A program made the translations under genes and the position numbers. Below the pieces are notes generated by a model. That model had not been told where the DNA came from. It made no database searches and saw nothing but the letters and a program-made list of their open reading frames with translations. From the NCBI RefSeq assembly GCF_042675705.1, contig NZ_JBHTJJ010000001.1: a stretch of 64,000 nucleotides of DNA. One strand, 5' to 3'. Shown in pieces: positions 18,117-27,300 of this stretch. Every line of letters begins with the position of its first letter. The first letter of the stretch is position 1. The DNA comes from Ruegeria arenilitoris (GTDB taxonomy: Bacteria > Pseudomonadota > Alphaproteobacteria > Rhodobacterales > Rhodobacteraceae).

Positions 18117-18832
18117 TTAGCTGTTTGCCCGACCGCCCCGGGTTCCTCTGCAGTTGGCAACTGATACCCGAAAGCGTCGATTTCCCGTCGGAATAGGTCA
18201 GCCACCACGTCCACGGCTTCGCCGTCCCAGTTTTCACCGTAGAAAACATCGAACTGCTTTGATTTTCGAATGCCGGAATTCAAACGCTTGTCGCCGAGAC
18301 TGACATCGCCAAGGCCGAAGTCATCCAGCACCTGCGCCAAATCGCTGTCCAGGCTTTCGTATCGCAACACCCGATCAACCACGATATCGCTGCCCTCAGA
18401 ATAAAGATGGAAATCAGAGAAGAATTTCAGCCGAGTTCGGCAAAAGCTCAGGAACTGTGCATTTGCGTCGTTGATCTGTGTTCCGCGCTGATGCATCCAG
18501 AAATAGAACGCTGAGACAGCCTTGTCCCAGGGGTTTCGCTCGACGCAAATGCTGCTGCAGCCCTCCGCAATATCGGACAGATACCGATTGACCACGCCGA
18601 TCCCATTGTGGGGATATCGGGCCTGTACTTCGCCTTTGGCTCTTTCCCGCAAAAGCTTGACCGACCGGCGGACGATGTATTGCTTCCCCGGACGTTGAAG
18701 TTCGGCTTCCTTGCCGAACGGTGTTGCGAAATCTCCGTCCTGCAGCTTCGCGCTCAGTGCAATTTCGATGGATGATCCGGCGGTTTTCTTCGTTTTGATG
18801 AAAACCAGCTTCGGCTCTCTGAGGATCATCAT
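18113..18832 (-). CDS. Sulfotransferase family protein
   Basis: 239 residues from ATG 18832 (an upstream in-frame start would give 286). Two PAPS-binding signatures are visible: FIKTKKTAGSSIEIALS (about 11-27, the 5'-phosphosulfate loop) and CVERNPWDKAVSAFYFW (about 96-112, the 3'-phosphate binding Arg/Ser). Such enzymes transfer sulfate to sugars or lipids; the acceptor here is unknown. It stands alone between ftsB and pdhA, on the opposite strand, with no sulfate-activation genes in the window. Confidence 0.75.
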   Translation of the reverse strand: MMILREPKLVFIKTKKTAGSSIEIALSAKLQDGDFATPFGKEAELQRPGKQYIVRRSVKLLRERAKGEVQARYPHNGIGVVNRYLSDIAEGCSSICVERNPWDKAVSAFYFWMHQRGTQINDANAQFLSFCRTRLKFFSDFHLYSEGSDIVVDRVLRYESLDSDLAQVLDDFGLGDVSLGDKRLNSGIRKSKQFDVFYGENWDGEAVDVVADLFRREIDAFGYQLPTAEEPGAVGQTAN

Positions 18833-19008
18833 GCCAATCTGTCTCCGACGCCCGTTCAAAATTGCCTGCCAATGGAGGCATACTACCCGTGCATACTTCG
18901 AACCAAAAGGCGAAAACCTGCCGGATTTTGGGTAAAAACCGATACTCCCACCCGACCCAGGACGCTGCGTCACATTTCCGCTCGCCAGAAAGCGTGAAAT
19001 GCTTTATG

Positions 19009-19032
19009 AGATAGTTTAACGCTAAACTATCT
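19009..19032. promoter_or_regulatory. Palindromic operator candidate upstream of pdhA
   Basis: Perfect 24 bp inverted repeat with arms AGATAGTTTA/TAAACTATCT around ACGC, ending 25 bp before the pdhA start. The core TAGTTTA-4-TAAACTA is the same as the repeat upstream of lpd at 881-898, which suggests coregulation of E3 with E1/E2. Confidence 0.7.
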
Positions 19033-19056
19033 TGCCGGAAGGGAGAGGTCGCCACG

Positions 19057-20046
19057 ATGGCTGCGCGAAAAACCACAAAGAAACCAAACGTTTCTGCGGA
19101 AGAACTCAAAACCTACTACCGCGAGATGCTGTTGATCCGCCGATTCGAGGAAAAGGCCGGTCAACTGTACGGCATGGGTCTGATCGGCGGTTTCTGCCAC
19201 CTCTACATCGGTCAAGAAGCTGTGGTTGTGGGGCTCGAAGCTGCGGCCGAAGATGGCGACAAGCGCATCACCTCCTACCGCGACCACGGCCACATGCTGG
19301 CCTGCGGGATGGATCCGGGCGGCGTCATGGCTGAATTGACCGGACGCGAGGGCGGCTTGTCCAAGGGCAAGGGCGGCTCGATGCACATGTTCTCGAAAGA
19401 GAAGCATTTCTACGGTGGACATGGCATCGTCGGCGCACAGGTTCCGCTGGGTGCAGGCCTGGCCTTTGCAGACAAGTACAAAGACAACGGCCGCGTGACC
19501 TTTACCTATTTCGGTGACGGCGCAGCGAACCAAGGTCAAGTCTATGAAACCTTCAACATGGCGGCCATCTGGCAATTGCCGGTGGTCTTCGTGATCGAAA
19601 ACAACCAGTACGCGATGGGCACAGCGCAGTCGCGCTCGACCTCGACCAAGGACATCTATCACCGCGGTGAGGCGTTCGGCATCCCCGGCGAGATCGTCAA
19701 CGGCATGGACGTTCTGGCGGTGAAAGAAGCCGGCGAAAAGGCCGTGGCGCACTGCCGGGCCGGGAAGGGCCCGTACATCCTCGAGGTCAAGACCTACCGC
19801 TACCGCGGACACTCGATGTCGGATCCCGCCAAGTACCGCACCCGCGAAGAGGTTCAGAAGGTGCGCGAGCAGAGCGACCCGATCGAACACGTGCGCGAGC
19901 TGCTGCTGACTGGCAAGCACGCCACCGAGGATGACCTGAAGGCGATCGACAAGGAAATCAAGGAGGTCGTCAACCAGGCCGCCGAGTTCGCCAAGGAAAG
20001 CCCCGAGCCGTCGCTGGACGAGCTCTGGACCGACATTTACGCCTGA
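19057..20046 (+). CDS. pdhA: Pyruvate dehydrogenase E1 component, alpha subunit
   Basis: 329 residues. E1-alpha decarboxylates pyruvate with thiamine diphosphate. Seen: the TPP-binding motif GDGAANQGQVYETFNMAA with the closing NN (about 150-183), SKGKGGSMHMFS, the phosphorylation-loop-like YRYRGHSMSDPAKYR and the C-terminal DELWTDIYA. It is first in an operon with pdhB (15 bp gap) and pdhC (14 bp gap), preceded by a palindrome at 19009-19032. Confidence 0.97.
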   Translation: MAARKTTKKPNVSAEELKTYYREMLLIRRFEEKAGQLYGMGLIGGFCHLYIGQEAVVVGLEAAAEDGDKRITSYRDHGHMLACGMDPGGVMAELTGREGGLSKGKGGSMHMFSKEKHFYGGHGIVGAQVPLGAGLAFADKYKDNGRVTFTYFGDGAANQGQVYETFNMAAIWQLPVVFVIENNQYAMGTAQSRSTSTKDIYHRGEAFGIPGEIVNGMDVLAVKEAGEKAVAHCRAGKGPYILEVKTYRYRGHSMSDPAKYRTREEVQKVREQSDPIEHVRELLLTGKHATEDDLKAIDKEIKEVVNQAAEFAKESPEPSLDELWTDIYA

Positions 20047-20061
20047 GAGGACGAATAAGAC

Positions 20062-21435
20062 ATGGCAACCGAAATTCTCATGCCCGCCCTTTCGCCGACC
20101 ATGGAGGAAGGCACACTGGCCAAGTGGCTGGTCAAGGAAGGCGACACCGTAAGCTCTGGCGACATTCTGGCCGAGATCGAAACCGACAAGGCCACGATGG
20201 AGTTCGAAGCCGTCGATGAAGGCATCGTCGGCAAAATCCTGATTGCCGAGGGCACCGAAGGCGTAAAGGTCAACACCCCGATCGCGATCCTGGTCGAAGA
20301 GGGCGAAGACGCCTCGGCCGTGACCACGGCTGCACCCGCAGCCGCAGCGGAGGCCGAAGCCGCCCCGGCGGCGGTCGAGGCCCCCGCTCCTGCCCCTGCT
20401 GCACCGGCCGCGCCTACCGTGGACCTGTCGCCGGACTGGCCAGCAGATGCCGAGATGAAATCGATGACGGTCCGTGAGGCTCTGCGCGACGCGATGGCCG
20501 AGGAAATGCGCTCGGACGAAGACGTCTACCTGATGGGCGAAGAAGTCGGTGAATACCAGGGCGCCTACAAGGTGAGCCAAGGCCTGCTGGACGAATTCGG
20601 CGCAAAACGCGTGATCGACACGCCGATCACCGAGCATGGATTTACCGGCATTGCCGTGGGTTCCGCCTTTGGCGGCCTGAAGCCGATCGTCGAGTTCATG
20701 ACATTCAACTTCGCCATGCAGGCGATCGACCAGATCATCAACTCTGCCGCCAAGACGCTGTATATGTCCGGCGGTCAGATGGGCTGTCCGATCGTGTTCC
20801 GAGGCCCCAACGGCGCCGCCGCGCGCGTGGCGGCCCAGCACTCTCAGGACTATGCTGCTTGGTACATGCAGATCCCGGGCCTGAAGGTGGTGATGCCCTA
20901 TTCGGCAGCCGACGCCAAAGGTCTGCTGAAATCGGCCATCCGCGATCCCAACCCGGTCGTGTTCCTGGAAAACGAAATCCTCTATGGCCGCTCGTTCGAC
21001 GTGCCGCAGGTCGATGACCTGACCGTGCCGCTGGGCAAGGCCCGCATCTGGCGCGAAGGCACCGATGTGACCATCGTCAGCTTTGGAATTGGTATGCAAT
21101 ACGCATTGGAAGCCGCCGACAAGCTGGCCGAGGATGGCATCAGCGCCGAGGTGATCGACCTGCGCACCATCCGCCCGATGGACACTGGCGCGATCGTCAA
21201 CTCGGTGATGAAAACCAATCGTCTGGTCACGGTCGAGGAAGGCTGGCCGCAAGGCTCGGTCGGCAGCTACATCAGTTCCGTGGTCATGCAGGAAGCGTTC
21301 GACTATCTAGACGCGCCCGTCATCACGCTGACCGGCAAGGACGTGCCCATGCCCTATGCGGCGAACCTGGAAAAGCTGGCGCTGATTACCACCGACGAGG
21401 TGATCGCCGCCGTCAAACAAGTGACCTATCGGTAA
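20062..21435 (+). CDS. pdhB: Pyruvate dehydrogenase E1 beta subunit with N-terminal lipoyl domain
   Basis: 457 residues. Residues 1-77 are a biotinyl/lipoyl domain (lipoyl Lys 43 in ETDKATMEF), then an Ala/Pro linker (about 95-130), then the E1-beta transketolase-like domain (MTVREALRDAMAEEM, DTPITEHGFTGIAVG, VEEGWPQGSVGSYI). E1-beta with a lipoyl domain is usual for alphaproteobacteria. The first 75 residues are nearly identical to those of PdhC, also at the DNA level. Confidence 0.97.
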   Translation: MATEILMPALSPTMEEGTLAKWLVKEGDTVSSGDILAEIETDKATMEFEAVDEGIVGKILIAEGTEGVKVNTPIAILVEEGEDASAVTTAAPAAAAEAEAAPAAVEAPAPAPAAPAAPTVDLSPDWPADAEMKSMTVREALRDAMAEEMRSDEDVYLMGEEVGEYQGAYKVSQGLLDEFGAKRVIDTPITEHGFTGIAVGSAFGGLKPIVEFMTFNFAMQAIDQIINSAAKTLYMSGGQMGCPIVFRGPNGAAARVAAQHSQDYAAWYMQIPGLKVVMPYSAADAKGLLKSAIRDPNPVVFLENEILYGRSFDVPQVDDLTVPLGKARIWREGTDVTIVSFGIGMQYALEAADKLAEDGISAEVIDLRTIRPMDTGAIVNSVMKTNRLVTVEEGWPQGSVGSYISSVVMQEAFDYLDAPVITLTGKDVPMPYAANLEKLALITTDEVIAAVKQVTYR

Positions 21436-21449
21436 GGAGCGACTGACAG

Positions 21450-22760
21450 ATGCCCACCGAAATTCTGATGCCCGCCCTTTCGCCGACCATGGAGGAAGGC
21501 ACGCTTGCCAAATGGCTGGTCAAGGAAGGCGACACCGTCTCCTCCGGCGACCTGCTGGCCGAGATCGAGACCGACAAGGCCACGATGGAGTTCGAAGCCG
21601 TCGATGAAGGTATCATCGGCAAGATCTTGGTTCCTGAGGGCACCGAAGGGGTCAAGGTCAACACCCCCATCGCCGTGCTGCTGGAAGAGGGCGAAAGCGC
21701 CGATGACATCGCCGCCGCCGCCAAAGCGCCCGAGGCTGCACCCGCAGCCGACGCGGGCAACGAGGCCGCCGCACCTGCGGCGTCCGAGGCGCCCGCCCCC
21801 GCTTCGGCACCTGCGGCTCCGGTCAAGGCAGATGGCGGTCGCATCTTTGCTTCTCCGCTGGCCCGTCGCATTGCCGCCCAAAAGGGTCTGGATCTAGCAC
21901 AGATCAAGGGCTCGGGCCCGCATGGCCGCATCGTCAAAGCAGATGTCGAAGGCGCAACCGCTCCGGCAGCGGCACCGGCACCGGCTGCTTCGGCAAGCGC
22001 AGCGCCGGCCCCTGCCGCTGCTCCTGCAGGCCCCTCGGCCGACATGGTGGCCCGCATGTACGAGGGCCGCGAGTACGAGGAGGTCAAGTTGGACGGCATG
22101 CGCAAGACCATCGCCGCCCGTCTGGCCGAGGCCAAGCAGACCATCCCGCATTTCTACCTGCGCCGCGATATCAAGCTGGACGCGCTGCTGAAATTCCGCA
22201 GCCAGTTGAACAAGCAGCTGGAAGCCCGTGGCGTGAAGCTGAGCGTCAACGACTTCATCATCAAGGCCGTCGCCAACGCGCTGCAGCAGGTGCCCGAGTG
22301 CAACGCCGTCTGGGCGGGCGACCGGGTGCTGCAGCTGAAACCCTCGGACGTGGCCGTGGCCGTCGCGATCGAAGGCGGCCTGTTCACCCCGGTCCTGCAG
22401 GACGCCGACACCAAATCACTGTCGGCGCTCTCGACCGAGATGAAGGACCTGGCCGCGCGAGCGCGCGAGCGCAAGCTGGCCCCGCATGAGTATCAGGGCG
22501 GCACCTTCGCGGTTTCGAACCTGGGCATGTATGGCATCGACAATTTCGACGCCATCGTGAACCCGCCGCATGCGGGCATCCTGGCTGTCGGCACCGGCGC
22601 CAAGAAGCCGGTCGTGGGCGAGGATGGGGAGCTGACCGTGGCGACCGTGATGTCGGTTACCATGTCGGTCGATCACCGGGTGATCGACGGCGCGCTTGGG
22701 GCACAGCTCCTGCAAGCCATCGTGGACAACCTCGAAAACCCCATGGTCATGCTGGCCTGA
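21450..22760 (+). CDS. pdhC: Dihydrolipoyllysine-residue acetyltransferase (E2) of pyruvate dehydrogenase
   Basis: 436 residues. One lipoyl domain (1-77, Lys 43), an Ala/Pro linker, a peripheral subunit-binding domain (about 130-168, FASPLARRIAAQKGLDL) and the catalytic core (about 205-436) ending MSVDHRVIDGALGAQLLQ, with the catalytic HxxxDG. It transfers acetyl groups to CoA and forms the complex core. It is last in the pdhABC operon, followed by a strong terminator. Confidence 0.97.
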   Translation: MPTEILMPALSPTMEEGTLAKWLVKEGDTVSSGDLLAEIETDKATMEFEAVDEGIIGKILVPEGTEGVKVNTPIAVLLEEGESADDIAAAAKAPEAAPAADAGNEAAAPAASEAPAPASAPAAPVKADGGRIFASPLARRIAAQKGLDLAQIKGSGPHGRIVKADVEGATAPAAAPAPAASASAAPAPAAAPAGPSADMVARMYEGREYEEVKLDGMRKTIAARLAEAKQTIPHFYLRRDIKLDALLKFRSQLNKQLEARGVKLSVNDFIIKAVANALQQVPECNAVWAGDRVLQLKPSDVAVAVAIEGGLFTPVLQDADTKSLSALSTEMKDLAARARERKLAPHEYQGGTFAVSNLGMYGIDNFDAIVNPPHAGILAVGTGAKKPVVGEDGELTVATVMSVTMSVDHRVIDGALGAQLLQAIVDNLENPMVMLA

Positions 22761-22777
22761 TCCAAGTCACAAAAATC

Positions 22778-22812
22778 AAAAAAGCCGCCTCAGACCCCGA
22801 GGCGGCTTTTTT
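22778..22812. terminator. Bidirectional terminator between pdhC and cysE
   Basis: Nine-base-pair stem AGCCGCCTC/GAGGCGGCT with a 7 nt loop, flanked by A6 and T6, so it can stop both convergent transcripts. Confidence 0.93.
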
Positions 22813-22829
22813 CGTACCTGAGAACAGGC

Positions 22830-23639
22830 TTATTGATCCTTGCCCAGCATGTGATCCATCGAGATCGAGGGCTGGTCGCACCCCGCCTCACCCACGATCT
22901 TGGCGGGGATACCCGCTACGGTCTTGCAGGGCGGCACATCCTGCAGCACCACCGAACCGGCGGCGATGCGGCTACAATGACCCACGCGGATGTTGCCCAG
23001 AACCTTGGCCCCGGCCCCGATTAGGACGCCATCCTCAATTTTGGGATGACGATCCTCTTCTTCCTTGCCGGTCCCGCCCAAGGTCACCGAATGCAGCATC
23101 GAAACGTTGTCGCCCACGACCGCGGTTTCACCGATCACGATGGAATGCGCGTGGTCGATCATGATGCCCTTGCCGATCTTCGCGGCGGGGTGAATATCGA
23201 TCCCGAAGATTTCCGAACTGCGCATCTGGAAGAAATAGGCCAGATCGTGCCGGCCCTTCTGCCACAGCCAGTGTGCCACGCGATAGGCCTGCATGGCTTG
23301 GTAGCCTTTGAAATACAGAATCGGCTGCAGCAGACGATGGCAGGCCGGGTCGCGCTCGTACACGGCCATCAGGTCTGCACGGGCTGCATTCATCAGCGCC
23401 TTGTCATCGGCATAGGCCTCTTCGACGATTTCACGCAGAACCATCATCGACATCTCGTTCGAGCACAGCTTGGCCGAGATCCGATAGGACAACGCACGTT
23501 CCAGAGACTTGTGGTGCAGGATACAGGCATGCACCAGTCCGCCCATCAAAGGCTCTTTTTCGACGGCGGCCTGTGCTTCGGCCGTGATCCGGTCCCAGAC
23601 AGGGTCAACTGACGTTACTTGGGTGCGCGTTTCAAACAT
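22830..23639 (-). CDS. cysE: Serine O-acetyltransferase
   Basis: 269 residues. First step of cysteine synthesis (serine plus acetyl-CoA to O-acetylserine). The N-terminal helical part (PVWDRITAEAQAAVEKEPLM) precedes a left-handed hexapeptide-repeat domain (about 140-250) with catalytic His in MIDHAHSIVIGET and the CoA-binding loop GAKVLGNIRVG. The ATG at 23639 begins the conserved region. The C-terminus lacks a clear terminal Ile for CysK binding. Confidence 0.95.
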   Translation of the reverse strand: MFETRTQVTSVDPVWDRITAEAQAAVEKEPLMGGLVHACILHHKSLERALSYRISAKLCSNEMSMMVLREIVEEAYADDKALMNAARADLMAVYERDPACHRLLQPILYFKGYQAMQAYRVAHWLWQKGRHDLAYFFQMRSSEIFGIDIHPAAKIGKGIMIDHAHSIVIGETAVVGDNVSMLHSVTLGGTGKEEEDRHPKIEDGVLIGAGAKVLGNIRVGHCSRIAAGSVVLQDVPPCKTVAGIPAKIVGEAGCDQPSISMDHMLGKDQ

Positions 23640-23725
23640 GGCTTTTGATCCTCTGCTGCGCCTAGAATAGCCATCTAGGCCCAAAAAGGCCAAACGCAAA
23701 CCCTTGATGTGCAACACAACAGAAA

Positions 23726-24064
23726 ATGAACCGGTCCGAACTCAGGGAATTTGAAACGCTTATCCTGTCCCGGCTAGAGGAATTGGAACGCAATTCCCTG
23801 GTCGGTCAGGACGCTCAATCCGTGGTCGAGCTTGACCAGCAGGCGGTCGGGCGGCTCAGCCGAATGGATGCGCTGCAGAATCAGGCCATGGCCAAGGCGC
23901 AACAAACGCGACGAGATCTCGAAGCCCTACGGCTGAGGGCCGCCCTCGACCGGATGGCCGAGGGCGAATTCGGGTATTGCGAGGATTGCGGTGACGACAT
24001 TCCGCGCAGACGGCTGGACCTGGACCCGGCCGCCAGCAAGTGCGTCAGCTGCGCGGCCGGTTGA
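23726..24064 (+). CDS. DksA/TraR family zinc-finger protein
   Basis: 112 residues: an N-terminal coiled coil (about 1-75) followed by a four-Cys zinc finger, YCEDCGDDIPRRRLDLDP and KCVSCAAG. DksA-like proteins bind the secondary channel of RNA polymerase; short alphaproteobacterial forms like this are less studied. It is divergent from cysE, and its 3' end overlaps the convergent small gene at 24045 by 20 bp. Confidence 0.87.
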   Translation: MNRSELREFETLILSRLEELERNSLVGQDAQSVVELDQQAVGRLSRMDALQNQAMAKAQQTRRDLEALRLRAALDRMAEGEFGYCEDCGDDIPRRRLDLDPAASKCVSCAAG

Positions 24065-24341
24065 GTTGAAACCGGATAAGTTGGCGCAGTACCGTCTCGA
24101 AACACCGGCAATACTCGGTGTCGCTGAAACTCGGCTCGTCTGCCAACGGGCGGCTGCGTGCCGCTGCCATAAATGCTCCGTTCCCGTAAACAGGATGCAA
24201 ACGACCCGTCGCGGCCACGTGACGGTCAGCCAACTCGGCCTCGGCGATCATGCGCGCGCACAGCCGCTCACGCTGGGCTTGCGGCACGGTCAGCAATACC
24301 CGCGCCGCAGAACTGACATCGCCGTGCAAAACTGGGCGCAT
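24045..24341 (-). CDS. Conserved small protein downstream of GTA gp15
   Basis: 98 residues from ATG 24341 (MRPVLHGDVSSAARVLLTVP). It is a predicted helical basic protein without a signal or membrane segment. I recall similar short proteins (DUF7742 type) beside GTA clusters in Rhodobacterales, but I cannot confirm it. It starts 7 bp after the gp15 stop, so it is probably the last gene of the GTA transcript. Function unknown. Confidence 0.6.
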   Translation of the reverse strand: MRPVLHGDVSSAARVLLTVPQAQRERLCARMIAEAELADRHVAATGRLHPVYGNGAFMAAARSRPLADEPSFSDTEYCRCFETVLRQLIRFQLNRPRS

Positions 24342-24348
24342 GATCCCC

Positions 24349-27300
24349 CTACCCCACACTCAGCCGCGCGGCCGCGCCCGGCCCGTAGCTTGCCGAAACC
24401 TGCGCCACCTCGACCTCGTAGAGGCCCGTGACCCCGTCCGAAGACTGTGCCGCCGCGGAATAGGTCCAACTTGGCGTCGTGGCGATCTCTTCCCGAACAA
24501 GGGTGCCACCTGACCGAATCCGGATCAGATAAGTCTCGGACTCCTCGCCCAGCGGCACGTCCAGCACGTCCCAATCGTCGCCGTCGATCCGGGTTCGGCG
24601 TACCCAGGTGAAGAGGTCATCGCCCCCGTGTCTTTCGACCTTCAGATGAACTGGCGCGTAGGGGCGCAGACCGTTTCCATCAAAGACCTCGACCTTATGG
24701 ACATAGGAATCGTCGTCGTATCCGCGGGTGGCAGGCCCGATCCGGTAGTGCCGGGCAATTCGGCGTTCGGTCCGCAGCAGGCTGGTCTGAAGAACCCTCT
24801 CGTCAAGCAACACGAACACGGAACCCTCCGGCCAGCTTTCAGGCATGACTGCGTCCGTACCCAATTGGCCGCGCAGGCGGCCAGACAGGGCATAGACCCC
24901 GGGTTCCTGCAAGACGGCATCCGCGAATTGAAACACTTCCCAATTTCCGGGCGTGCCGTCTCCGATCGCCGCCAAGTTGGCTCCTGTCAAAAGCGAGTCA
25001 CGCGACCGCGACTGCAAGACGCCATCGACAAGGCGCACGCGCAGCGGCGCACCTTCATCCCAAACCCCTGCGCTCGCGGACGGCAAGGCGGATTCGGTGA
25101 ACCCGATCACAGCCTGACCTGTCACCAGATCGCGCAGCGCGTAGCCCTCGTCGCTGTCCGAGGAATAGACGGCGACGTTGCCTTGCCAAGGATCGGCCGT
25201 GACGGCCAGATAAGGGGCGTGCGGCTCTTCGGCGCCGGTAATGAGTGGCAGATCCAGAAAAATCGGAAGAACCGGGACTGGGGCCACAAAGGGTTGTGAG
25301 ACAAACCCATCATCCGCCATGTCGGACGGGGAATGGACCCCGGGCTCGATCCGCACGGCATCTGCCAGCTGGATGTCAGCCTGTTCCAACCGGTCTATGC
25401 GATACAGCGCACCGGCTCCCCCATTCCAGGATGGAAGTCGAACAATGTCGCCGGCGCCCAGATGCATCTGCGACGGCGGCAGCGCAAACCGAGCGGTGTT
25501 GCGCGCGACGCGGGCCTCGGCCAGCCAACGTTCGACAGTCTGCCTCCCTTCGGCGCGGGTCATCGACAGAGGCATTTCGTTCACGGCAACAGAATGTGTC
25601 CGATCATCGGGCAGCACGGCCTCCTCTGATACCACATCGTGGTCCGCATCCGACTGCACGAAGCGCAGACGCACGCGGCCAGCCAATTCGGCCTCGGCTT
25701 CGCGCTGATATTGGACCCTGCCATCGACCTCGGGGCTTTCCGCGACCTGATCCAGCGACAGATCGAATGCCCGGCGCCCGGCCCTCATGCGGAATGTCAG
25801 AGCACCGTCCCGCTCGATCGCATCAAATCCGTAGCGCAGGATCAGCGGCTGCAGGGCCGCCCGCGCGTCCGATACATCTTCGATCACGTATCCACGGACA
25901 ACTCCGTCAAGCGCAGACACATCAAAATCGGCAACGCCTGCAGCCTGACAAATCTCAGCCACCACCGAGGCCAGTGTCCTGGCACCTGAACGCCCGTTCA
26001 ACCAATGACCACGGGCGTAGTTTTTGCCGTCGCTCCACTGCGAACGCAGGTTCGGGAATGTCGGGTAAGGTCTCGCGTCCCACGCCCATACATAGGCATT
26101 CGAAACGTCCACCATCGGACCATCGTAGATGTCCGAAACCGGGTTGATCTGCGGATCGGCCCAATATCCCAGAACTGCCTTCAAATACTGAACCTGAATG
26201 AAATCGTCGCGTTGACCGTTTGAGTATTTGGGCAGATCGGATTCCGAGGATTTCGGATCCAAAAACTTGTTGGGTTGGTTCGTTCCCTTGTCTATGGCCG
26301 CACAGCCCAATTCCGTGAACCAGATCGGCTTTGATCCCGGAACCCAATCGGTCGGGTCAGCTTGGCGCACTCCTCCGATCCGTTCGTGGTGCAAGTTCGA
26401 CCACCAGTTGCGGATGTCCTTATTTCTCCAAACCCATGGCTCTGCATGTTCGCCGTCCTCGATCGGATACCTGATCTGCGCGTCCTGTTCTTCGGGCGTT
26501 GGATAGTACCAGTCGTATCCTTCACCGCCTTCGATGTTGCCGCGCAAATAATCCAGGTCGTAGATTGACCGGGCACCATCCATCGCATCACGATGATCGT
26601 CGCCATCCCGCCAGTCCGAGACCGGCATGTAGTTGTCGATCCCGACGAAATCGATGTTTTCGTCTGCCCACAGTGGGTCCAGATGGAAGTATCGGTCACC
26701 GCTGCCATCGGCAGGCTGGTACCCGAAATATTCCGTCCAGTCCGCAGCGTAGCCGATCTTGGTGTCTGGCCCCAGTATCTGCCGCGCTTCCGCCGCCAAT
26801 GCCTTCAGCTGAGCGACGGCCGCGAACCCGGACGCGCCGCGTATCTGGGTAAGACCACGCATTTCCGAACCGATGCAAAACGCCTCGACCCCGCCTGCTG
26901 CCTTGCACAACGCCGCGTAGTGAAGAATGAAACGGCGCATGCTCCATTCTTCCGGGCCGGTATAGGTCACGCTGCCATTACCGATGATGAAATCCGAGGC
27001 TTGGGCTGCACCAAAAAAGCTTGCCACCTGAGCGTCCGCACCTGCGGTTCCGTCCACCGACCCCGGACGCCCCGGAGCCACGTCCAGCGTGATCCGGCCG
27101 CGCCACGGCAGATGCGGCTGATCGCCGGCATCCGACCATGGGTTTGGAAGACCATTACCCTGCATCTGATCCATCAGGATGAAAGGATAAAACATCACCC
27201 GGCTGCCGGAATCCTTGAGGTGTTGAATGGCCTGAACCACCGACGCATCGGCCGGGGTACCGCCATAGACCGGTCGCCCGTCCACCTGTTGCACGACCTG

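Noticed and set aside
19027..21252. 741-codon open frame on the minus strand
   Set aside because: Antisense to pdhA and pdhB; His/Gly/Arg-rich composition without motifs, typical of a high-GC shadow frame.
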